From contig JAAKFB010000107.1 in the NCBI GenBank assembly GCA_011065235.1, positions 1 through 6,341 of the forward strand: a stretch of 6,341 bases of DNA, in the 5' to 3' direction. Each line of letters starts with the position of its first letter. The stretch's first letter is position 1. The position numbers and the translations under genes are program-made. This stretch comes from Chlamydiota bacterium. Its GTDB lineage: Bacteria; Chlamydiota; Chlamydiia; Chlamydiales; Rhabdochlamydiaceae. Shown piece by piece: positions 1 to 5,918 of this stretch. The notes beneath the pieces are model-generated. The model was not told where the DNA came from and did no database searches. It saw only the letters and a program-made list of their open reading frames with translations.

Positions 1-681
1 GCGTTTTTGTTGATTTTGGCCGCTTCTTCTTGGTTGAAACTCCCGATTTTGCATCAGATTTTGGTGATGATTTCTCAAGTTCTCTTGATTGCGGTTATCA
101 TCATTTTCCAGCCCGAATTGCGCGCAGCACTTGCAAAATTGAGCTTGAAAGGGAGACGTTTTAAACAGTTCACCGAATACGATCGGTTCCTCGATCAGCT
201 CTCCAATTCGGTCTACCGCCTCTCAGAGAGGCGCATTGGTGCTCTCATTGTTCTCGAACACGAAGATATCCTCGAAGAATTCTCTTCCAAAGGGGTACAG
301 CTCGACTCCCTCTTCACATCTGAACTTCTCGAATCGATTTTTGCAACGACGACTCCGCTTCACGATGGTGCAGTCATCATCCGCGACCAGACGATTATAG
401 CAGCGTCTGTCATCTTGCCCTTAGCGGAAGAGGGCTCTCAATTGTCTCGCTCGATGGGAACGCGCCACCTCGCAGCGCTGGGCTTAAGCCAAAAGACTGA
501 TGCACTTGTCATTGCGATTTCAGAGGAGACGGGAAAAGTCTCCATTGCCCGAGAAGGGGTGATGACGCGCGGAGTAAAAATCGACCGCTTCAAAGCAATC
601 ATTCGCAGTATTTTCACTCCACCACAAGAAAAGAAAGAATTTAAGGGCAAATTTAATCTCATGGAGTGGATTAAAAAATGA
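1..681 (+). CDS. dacA: Diadenylate cyclase, CdaA/DacA type (5'-partial)
   Basis: This membrane-bound enzyme condenses two ATP into cyclic di-AMP; the product contains a DisA_N (DAC) catalytic domain facing the cytoplasm. The frame is open to the left edge, and 226 codons are present. CdaA proteins are usually about 260-280 residues with three N-terminal membrane helices, so the start and the first one or two helices are missing. What remains of the membrane part is a hydrophobic stretch (about 5-110) ending in IIIFQPELRAAL, the usual junction to the DAC domain. The DAC domain shows TPLHDGAVI (DGA motif at 364-372), then GTRHLAALGLS and DALVIAISEETG, all in the CdaA order. The RHR motif reads RHL here (463-471). 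The stop overlaps the next start as ATGA, and that gene encodes a YbbR protein, the classic CdaA partner. Identification is very secure; activity depends on the RHL change. Confidence 0.95.
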   Translation, partial: AFLLILAASSWLKLPILHQILVMISQVLLIAVIIIFQPELRAALAKLSLKGRRFKQFTEYDRFLDQLSNSVYRLSERRIGALIVLEHEDILEEFSSKGVQLDSLFTSELLESIFATTTPLHDGAVIIRDQTIIAASVILPLAEEGSQLSRSMGTRHLAALGLSQKTDALVIAISEETGKVSIAREGVMTRGVKIDRFKAIIRSIFTPPQEKKEFKGKFNLMEWIKK

Positions 682-1958
682 AAACACTCCTCAAAAAACT
701 CTTTATCGAAAATTGGCATCGCAAGGCGATTTCCGCGCTTTTGGCGATCATCATCTGGTTCATGGTCAATCAAACCCTCACCACCTCACGTCCCATCAGC
801 AACATTCCCGTCAGAGTAATTAACATTCCTTCCGGAAAAACAATCGTCGATTTGCAGAGCAACGGAATCATGACCAAGCGACAAACGCTAACACTCGTGG
901 GCAATAAAAAGCTCCTTGATGAACTCACTTCAAATGATTTGGAAATTGTCTTAGACGCGCAAAATGAATCCGGAGTGTGGAATGCGACTGTCACAAAGCG
1001 CAATCTCACTTCTCTAAATCCCGAAATCAACCTCGCGAAAGGGATCACGCGCGTTTCTCCCACTCAAATTCACATCCGATTTACAAAACTCGTTTCTGAA
1101 AAAATCCCTGTTTTCATCACCCAACCTATTGGAGAAGCCCCAAAGGATTATCAGTTCCTAGACATCTGGCCCTATCAGCTTTATCTCAATGTCAGTGGTC
1201 CCGAAGAGGTTGTCAAACGGTATAAAGCCCGCGGTGTGCGTCTCACATTTGACTTAAACGATATCTCGAAAGCCGAGCTCGATGCCCTACATGCTCGCCC
1301 CAATTCTTCTAATTCTGACGAGGTCTCCTTTTGTGTCCCCGAACAGTGGAAACGGGTCACTCTCCCTCTGCTTTCAGACACTCCGATTGAGATTGACGAC
1401 CCAAAAGCCAAAGATCTGAGCATCTACTTTATCCGTGTTTCTTTGATCCCGGTCAATTCTAAAATTCCCGTTGATCTCTATTTCCCAACCGAAGGGATCA
1501 ACACCTACAATCCAAAAACAGTCAGTTGGGGATCGAGCAGTCTCATCGAAAGAATCAACGGCTTGCACGTCTTTTCTCAACCTCTCTTTGCAAAAGGCGT
1601 TTCACACCTATTTGTCCGCATTGTTGAACAAATGTTACAAATGAGCATCACAGTCGATCCAACAAAGGATAATCAATACCTCAATTGGAGCATTGAGTTC
1701 ATCAATCCACGCCTTCTTGAAGACCGTTTTATCTCTCTCATGATGTCCGATACCACAGATGAAGAAGTGCGCGAGTTTGAACCGCTTGTCCGCGAAGAGT
1801 ATTTGCGCAACCGGTTCCGCAGCTATATGAACCGCTTTCAACTCTACAAATCAGATGACAAAAAACTCGACCTCAATGTTCATCTAGATAACCACAAAGT
1901 GGTGATGGAAGAAGGAATCCCTTCCCTTCCCACTTCAACCTTCATCAGAAAAGAATGA
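678..1958 (+). CDS. ybbR: YbbR-domain protein, CdaR-like regulator of the diadenylate cyclase
   Basis: The product is predicted to be a bitopic membrane protein of 426 residues. A short basic N-terminus (residues 1-15) leads into one membrane helix at about 16-30 (KAISALLAIIIWFMV), with the rest outside the cytoplasm. The helix followed by repeated beta-rich modules is typical of YbbR proteins. Module 1 runs about 36-136 and ends SPTQIHIRFTKLVSEKIPV. Module 2 runs about 138-255 and contains LYLNVSGPEEVVKRY. A third, weaker one may start near 255 (IPVNSKIPVDLYFP). The C-terminal 100 residues are charged and match no module I recognise. The family (CdaR in Firmicutes) binds and tunes CdaA; here that role is inferred from adjacency and architecture. 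The start overlaps the dacA stop by 4 bases, with a GGAG at 663-666 as a possible ribosome binding site. C. trachomatis has an equivalent gene (CT011) beside its dacA. Confidence 0.85.
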   Translation: MKTLLKKLFIENWHRKAISALLAIIIWFMVNQTLTTSRPISNIPVRVINIPSGKTIVDLQSNGIMTKRQTLTLVGNKKLLDELTSNDLEIVLDAQNESGVWNATVTKRNLTSLNPEINLAKGITRVSPTQIHIRFTKLVSEKIPVFITQPIGEAPKDYQFLDIWPYQLYLNVSGPEEVVKRYKARGVRLTFDLNDISKAELDALHARPNSSNSDEVSFCVPEQWKRVTLPLLSDTPIEIDDPKAKDLSIYFIRVSLIPVNSKIPVDLYFPTEGINTYNPKTVSWGSSSLIERINGLHVFSQPLFAKGVSHLFVRIVEQMLQMSITVDPTKDNQYLNWSIEFINPRLLEDRFISLMMSDTTDEEVREFEPLVREEYLRNRFRSYMNRFQLYKSDDKKLDLNVHLDNHKVVMEEGIPSLPTSTFIRKE

Positions 1959-3052
1959 CCCGTTCTGTCACTATCCTTAAATCCCATTTCACCAAAAATG
2001 GCGGTGCAGAAAAGTATGCCCGCTGTTTGGCAGATGCCTTTCATCAAAAGGGATGCCACGTCACTGTTTTAACGACAGGACCGATCGACACTCCCTTCTC
2101 TTTCGAAGTGATCAGCCATCGCCTCAAAAGCAAAACCAGTGTCAGCAAAGTTTGGGAGTTTGAAGCCTTTTGCGACCAATATCTAAAAAAGCACCCAAGC
2201 GATATCGTCTTTGGCATGGATCGCAATCGCTCTCAAACCCACCTGCGCGCAGGTTCAGGCTCTCACAAAGCCTACCTGGAGCACCGCAAATCCTATGAGA
2301 GCAGCTGGAAGCGCTTTCGCCACATGATCAATCCCCTCCACACCACTCTGCTCCACATGGAAAAAACCGGTTTCGAGCATCCCGATCTCAAAGTCCTCTT
2401 CACGAACTCGAACCTCGTCAAAGAAGAAATCCTTTCTCATTTTGTAATCGACCCCAAAAAAATCACCGTCATTCACAACGGTGTCCAGTGGCATGAGTGG
2501 CAAGAGAGCTTCGATACCTGGGAAAAAGACTCCTCTCATTTCGAATTTCTCTTCATTGGAAGCGACTTTCATCGGAAAGGACTCATCCCCCTCCTAAAGG
2601 GACTCCGCCAACTCTCAGAGCGCGATTTTCACCTCTCTATCGTCGGCTCCGACAAAAACCAAAAACACTTTCAGCACCTCGCCCAAAAATACGGTCTGCA
2701 AAAACAAATCACCTTTTGTGGTGCGCAAAGTGATATCCGCCCCTTCCTCCAAAGGGCCGACTGTCTCGTCATCCCCTCCTTCTACGATCCCTTTGCCAAC
2801 GTCACCGTCGAAGCCCTCGCTATGGGCCTCTTTGTCGTCTCCTCGAAAACCAATGGAGGCTGCGAGGTCCTCACCCCCGAGACCGGATGCACAATCGAAG
2901 ATCTCAAAAACATGACACCTGCTCTCGAAATAGCGCTCAAACACCCCAAGACCAGACAGCGTGCGCTACTTATTCGCGAGTCTGTCAAACACCTCGATTT
3001 TTCCACACAACTCAACACCTACCTAGATACATGCTTATTACCTACCTCTTAA
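1955..3052 (+). CDS. GT4-family glycosyltransferase, WaaG (LPS core)-like
   Basis: A 365-residue GT-B fold glycosyltransferase, close to the length of E. coli WaaG (374). The N-terminal acceptor-side domain starts with a beta strand and a glycine loop (GGAEKYA, residues 16-22; WaaG has GGLQRD). LKKHPSDIVFGMDRN (78-91) resembles the WaaG segment LKEHPADRVVGFNKM. The C-terminal nucleotide-sugar domain carries FIGSDFHRKGL (200-210), a close match to WaaG VGSDFGRKG, and PSFYDPFANVTVEALAMG (274-291). In the latter, the usual E-x7-E is D278-x7-E286, a variant seen in other GT4 members. There is no signal peptide or membrane helix, so it probably acts at the inner face of the inner membrane. Its place between ybbR and an LpxL-type gene supports a role in LPS or another glycolipid. 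Donor and acceptor cannot be read from sequence. It starts by ATGA overlap with ybbR. Confidence 0.85.
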   Translation: MTRSVTILKSHFTKNGGAEKYARCLADAFHQKGCHVTVLTTGPIDTPFSFEVISHRLKSKTSVSKVWEFEAFCDQYLKKHPSDIVFGMDRNRSQTHLRAGSGSHKAYLEHRKSYESSWKRFRHMINPLHTTLLHMEKTGFEHPDLKVLFTNSNLVKEEILSHFVIDPKKITVIHNGVQWHEWQESFDTWEKDSSHFEFLFIGSDFHRKGLIPLLKGLRQLSERDFHLSIVGSDKNQKHFQHLAQKYGLQKQITFCGAQSDIRPFLQRADCLVIPSFYDPFANVTVEALAMGLFVVSSKTNGGCEVLTPETGCTIEDLKNMTPALEIALKHPKTRQRALLIRESVKHLDFSTQLNTYLDTCLLPTS

Positions 3053-4221
3053 TCAGACTCCTCACCCTCCCCCTCGCGTATCTCCCCTACCGCGCACTCC
3101 ACGCCTTGGGAAGACATCTCGGCACCCTCGCCTATCACCTCATCCCCAAATACCGCAAACGAGCTCTCAGCAACCTCGCGCTCGCCAGTGATCTCCACCT
3201 CTCCAACGACGACGTCCGCCGTATTGCCAAAGCCAGCCTCCAAAGCCTGATGATCACTTGTCTCGAATACCCCAAACTCGCCCGTGAAAAAGACATATCC
3301 AACATCGCGACCTGCGTGAACCCCGAAAAAGCCGATGCGATCATGGCTCAAGGCAAAGGAGTGATCTTTTTCTGTGGCCATCAGTCCAACTGGGAACTCC
3401 TCTTTCTCGAAGGGACAAGCCGGATGCCAGGTGTCGCGATCGGCCGTCCCATCAAAAACCACTACCTCTACAACTGGGTGCAATCCATGCGCCAGAAATT
3501 TGGCGGGACCATCATCAGCCCCAGAAACGCGATTAAAGAGGGTTTGCGCGGCCTTAAAAACGGAGCCTTCCTCGGAATCGTCGGCGACCAAGGGATGCCC
3601 GATAGTGGCTACTCAAGCATGTTTCTTGGGCGCGAAGCATGGACCTCACCCATTCCCGCTCTTCTCAGCTACAAAACCAGAACACCCCTCATTGTCGCCA
3701 CCACCCACCGGAAAGGGGGCCATTACTACATCCACTACTCCGATCCCCTTTATCCCAACAAAGACACTCCCAAGGAGCTAGAAGTCAAACGGCTCATGGA
3801 CGCCGCCCTTTCCCTCTACCAAGAATCGATCAAAAAACACCCTGAAGAATGGCTCTGGATCCACAACCGCTGGAAGCAACAGACCACAGACATCATCAAA
3901 CGCCCCTACCGCCAAGACAGCATCGCCCTCTTTTTGCCCGACGATCCAGCCCTTGCTGCCAAACTCCCCCACATCCGCACCCTATATCCCCGTGAGCACC
4001 TCTCGATCTACATCCCTCAATCCCTCCAAGTCACCCTAGACGCTGAAATCCATCCCTACACCCATCTCAGCGAGACTCTCGAAGAGGACCTCCGCTATAA
4101 ACTCATCATTAACTTCACCCAAGATACCACCATCGACCGCCATTACAAAAAACACGCAGCCCAAACCGTCCTCCATCCCCAATCATTCGAAGAACTCGAA
4201 ACTATAATTACACATGCCTGA
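3031..4221 (+). CDS. lpxL: Lipid A late acyltransferase, LpxL/HtrB family, with C-terminal extension
   Basis: This enzyme transfers a fatty acyl chain to a lipid A precursor at the inner membrane. The 396-residue product starts with a hydrophobic anchor (residues 1-22, MLITYLLIRLLTLPLAYLPY). The catalytic HX4D/E motif is present as GHQSNWE (H117, E122). Further family signatures are GDQGMP (185-190) and PEEWLWIHNRWK (271-282). Typical LpxL/HtrB proteins are about 300 residues and end soon after the last motif. Here about 105 more residues follow (about 290-396) with a strand/helix pattern (SIALFLPD, HLSIYIPQ, YKLIINFT) that I cannot assign. I chose ATG 3031 because it begins directly at the anchor helix; the longer frame from 2887 adds 48 polar residues inside the upstream gene. 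It overlaps the glycosyltransferase by 22 bases and has no Shine-Dalgarno, suggesting translational coupling. The chlamydial gene in this position is htrB (CT010). Acyl chain and attachment site are unknown. Confidence 0.88.
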   Translation: MLITYLLIRLLTLPLAYLPYRALHALGRHLGTLAYHLIPKYRKRALSNLALASDLHLSNDDVRRIAKASLQSLMITCLEYPKLAREKDISNIATCVNPEKADAIMAQGKGVIFFCGHQSNWELLFLEGTSRMPGVAIGRPIKNHYLYNWVQSMRQKFGGTIISPRNAIKEGLRGLKNGAFLGIVGDQGMPDSGYSSMFLGREAWTSPIPALLSYKTRTPLIVATTHRKGGHYYIHYSDPLYPNKDTPKELEVKRLMDAALSLYQESIKKHPEEWLWIHNRWKQQTTDIIKRPYRQDSIALFLPDDPALAAKLPHIRTLYPREHLSIYIPQSLQVTLDAEIHPYTHLSETLEEDLRYKLIINFTQDTTIDRHYKKHAAQTVLHPQSFEELETIITHA

Positions 4222-4885
4222 GAACCGCTTTTTTCTAGACGCCCCCTTCCAGAAGGGTCTCACACTCGACCTTCCTCAAGAAGAGCTCCATCACCTTCGC
4301 GTGATGCGCATCCACCCTAATGACACCTTTGATCTCGTCAATGGGCAAAATCAACTCGCCACTGTAAGGCTCGAAAAAGGAACCTCTGTGGTCCTTCTCG
4401 AGGTGATTACCAAACCCCCGCCAAAGCACCAACTCATTCTCGCACAAGCCTTTCTTCGCCCCAAAAACCTCGAATTCGTGATCGAAAAAGGGACCGAGCT
4501 CGGCGCCACCGCCTTTTGGCTCTTCCCTGCCTCGCGGAGCGAAAAAGGCTCCCCCAAGCTCGCCCGCCTCCGCCAACTCACCATCTCGGCTCTAAAGCAA
4601 TGTGGCCGCCTGGACCTTCCCCAAATCAAGATCTTTCCCGACCTGCCAAAGCCCCTACCCGGCACCGCTTTCTTCGGGAACCCTGGCTCCAAGACACTTC
4701 TATCTCCCTCATCCACCGATACAACCCTTTTCATCGGCCCTGAAAAGGGCTTTTCTCCCGAGGAGGAAAATCATCTCCACAAGGCCCTCAAGGCCAAGGG
4801 GATACGCCTCAACCCCCACATTTTACGGGCTGAAACAGCTGCTCTCTGCGGTCTCTCACTGCTTGCTATCAACGAAAATTTTTAA
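4214..4885 (+). CDS. rsmE: 16S rRNA m3U1498 methyltransferase RsmE
   Basis: RsmE is a SPOUT-class, S-adenosylmethionine-dependent enzyme that N3-methylates U1498 of 16S rRNA in the 30S subunit. The product is 223 residues, slightly short for the family (about 240). The N-terminal PUA-like RNA-binding part (1-70) includes EELHHLRVMRIHPND. The knotted catalytic domain has the family motifs in order: VIEKGTELGA (89-98), KQCGR (128-132), FIGPEKGFSPEEE (173-185) and HILRAETAALCG (202-213). The usual IGPEGGF glycine is Lys178 here. The start overlaps the lpxL stop by 8 bases and has no Shine-Dalgarno, so it is probably read by coupled translation as the last gene of the run. No intrinsic terminator follows the stop codon. 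The identification is firm; its link to envelope genes is probably only positional. Confidence 0.93.
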   Translation: MPENRFFLDAPFQKGLTLDLPQEELHHLRVMRIHPNDTFDLVNGQNQLATVRLEKGTSVVLLEVITKPPPKHQLILAQAFLRPKNLEFVIEKGTELGATAFWLFPASRSEKGSPKLARLRQLTISALKQCGRLDLPQIKIFPDLPKPLPGTAFFGNPGSKTLLSPSSTDTTLFIGPEKGFSPEEENHLHKALKAKGIRLNPHILRAETAALCGLSLLAINENF

Positions 4886-4907
4886 TACTTAACCTCTTAA
4901 CTCTAAA

Positions 4908-4924
4908 TTAATAATAATTATTAA
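4908..4924. promoter_or_regulatory. AT-only 17-base palindrome just upstream of the promoter
   Basis: TTAATAAT, one central A, then ATTATTAA form a perfect inverted repeat. It ends 4 bases before the -35 box, at roughly -56 to -40 from the predicted transcription start. That is where an UP element would contact the RNA polymerase alpha subunits. It could instead be a regulator's operator or simply a chance product of AT-rich sequence; only the symmetry and position are observed. Confidence 0.4.
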
Positions 4925-4928
4925 AACC

Positions 4929-4957
4929 TTGACAATTAGTCAATAACATGATATTAT
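4929..4957 (+). promoter_or_regulatory. Near-consensus sigma-70 promoter for the 4991 gene
   Basis: The -35 box TTGACA (4929-4934) is a perfect consensus. A 17-base spacer precedes the -10 box TATTAT (4952-4957), and a TGn extension (4949-4951) sits directly before it. Transcription would start near 4964, giving a leader of about 27 bases. This is the only strong promoter I see in the window. It shows that the downstream gene has its own transcription unit, separate from the dacA-rsmE run. Confidence 0.8.
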
Positions 4958-4977
4958 TTAGCTATAAACTATAAAAA

Positions 4978-4986
4978 AGAGGTGAT
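4978..4986 (+). promoter_or_regulatory. Strong Shine-Dalgarno that fixes the start at 4991
   Basis: AGAGGTGAT closely matches the complement of the 16S rRNA 3' end and lies 4-6 bases before ATG 4991, an ideal spacing. A GTG at 4982 in the same frame lies inside this site and so is unlikely to be the start. The lpxL and rsmE starts upstream lack such a site. Confidence 0.8.
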
Positions 4987-4990
4987 AATC

Positions 4991-5890
4991 ATGACTATAA
5001 AAAACAATTTGCTTAAGCATTCAACTCCATTTCCACTCCAAGAAGTAAAGCCAACACGCAGATCGTGCTGTATTTATTTAATCCCGATCATTGGCCAGAT
5101 TCTTTTCTTAATAGACATGTTTGGAAGCTCTTCAAAATCCAATAAAACATTGGCGGACAATTCTTACACACAAGCTCCCTCTGCATCTATTACACCTACA
5201 ACTAAAAAAACAAACACTCTTGTAACAGAAGGAACTTCTCAACCTAAACCTGCACCTAGAGAAATTAAAACTACAACTACACCTACACCACAAAAAAGTG
5301 CACCTAAAAAGATTTCAAAATTAGATTCTAATGTGAAAAAGCTGAATGAAGAAATCAATAAAGGGGAAATCAATTTCCAGAACGCATTTGCACTAATTGA
5401 AGAAACACTTCCTCTCATCAGTTCACAAGATAAAAAAACCCGATCCACGCTTCTTGAATTACAAACAAGACTTCAAAACATCAGCAAAAATGATATTTCT
5501 GATGATAAAATTACCAAAGCCTATATGGGACTCTGTACAATGATGCTAGAAATTCCATCGCTTAAAACTGAAAAGGACTTCAAGCTCACATTTGAGGTGC
5601 TTAAGGAATATGTGCAGCTAGTTGATAATCGAAAAGGACAAAAAGGCATTAAAGAACTCAACACTATGGTTGAAAAGTTCGCATACCAATTTGAAATAGC
5701 CTATGATGCTTTCAACGAAAAAAGTACAAAGATATCGGTTGTTGCTCAAGGTCAAAAAACCCCAAAATTGCGACCTCTTTCTACTAATATTCCTGCCGCT
5801 GCAAAAGAACGAACAGTTGTAACTCAAATTCAATATAAAAATGCGAGAGTGTTGGAAAAATTATCTTTAAAGCCACATACCTTCATCTAA
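4991..5890 (+). CDS. Hypothetical protein with one hydrophobic segment and a Thr/Pro/Lys-rich linker
   Basis: I do not recognise this 299-residue protein. A polar, basic N-terminus (1-25) leads to a single hydrophobic segment (about 26-44, CCIYLIPIIGQILFLIDMF). Next comes a low-complexity linker (about 45-107) rich in Ser, Thr, Pro and Lys, including TTTTPTP (94-100). Residues 108-245 are mostly amphipathic helix, rich in Lys, Glu and Leu and possibly coiled-coil. A polar tail follows. There is no lipobox or cleavable signal peptide. The layout suits a membrane-anchored or type III-secreted protein of an intracellular bacterium, but that is inference; it lacks the paired hydrophobic lobes of classic chlamydial inclusion proteins. 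It has its own promoter, a strong Shine-Dalgarno and a terminator, so it is a real gene. Its base composition (21 of 60 G+C at 5341-5400) is far below that of the upstream genes, hinting at transfer or fast divergence. Confidence 0.8.
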   Translation: MTIKNNLLKHSTPFPLQEVKPTRRSCCIYLIPIIGQILFLIDMFGSSSKSNKTLADNSYTQAPSASITPTTKKTNTLVTEGTSQPKPAPREIKTTTTPTPQKSAPKKISKLDSNVKKLNEEINKGEINFQNAFALIEETLPLISSQDKKTRSTLLELQTRLQNISKNDISDDKITKAYMGLCTMMLEIPSLKTEKDFKLTFEVLKEYVQLVDNRKGQKGIKELNTMVEKFAYQFEIAYDAFNEKSTKISVVAQGQKTPKLRPLSTNIPAAAKERTVVTQIQYKNARVLEKLSLKPHTFI

Positions 5891-5918
5891 GACGCAATCA
5901 GGGAATTACAGTTTAATT

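Noticed and set aside
2887..3030. Longer start for the acyltransferase at ATG 2887
   Set aside because: It would add 48 polar, low-hydrophobicity residues encoded inside the glycosyltransferase. The family begins at a hydrophobic anchor, which starts exactly at ATG 3031.
3049..3591. A 180-codon open frame on the - strand opposite lpxL
   Set aside because: It lies wholly opposite a well-supported acyltransferase. Its composition (Val, Glu, Gly and Phe) is what C-ending codons give when read in reverse, and it has no family motif or ribosome binding site.
4737..4754. GCCC-TGAAAA-GGGC-TTTT terminator-like hairpin in rsmE
   Set aside because: The stem is only 4 pairs and encodes the conserved IGPEKGF motif more than 100 bases before the stop, so it is probably coincidence.
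4982..4990. GTG 4982 as start of the unknown gene
   Set aside because: It lies within the Shine-Dalgarno sequence itself, which is ideally spaced for ATG 4991.
5270..5292. ACT/ACA/CCT-ACA repeats as a possible tandem repeat or variable tract
   Set aside because: Only a few imperfect triplets coding for Thr and Pro in the linker; too short to call a repeat element.
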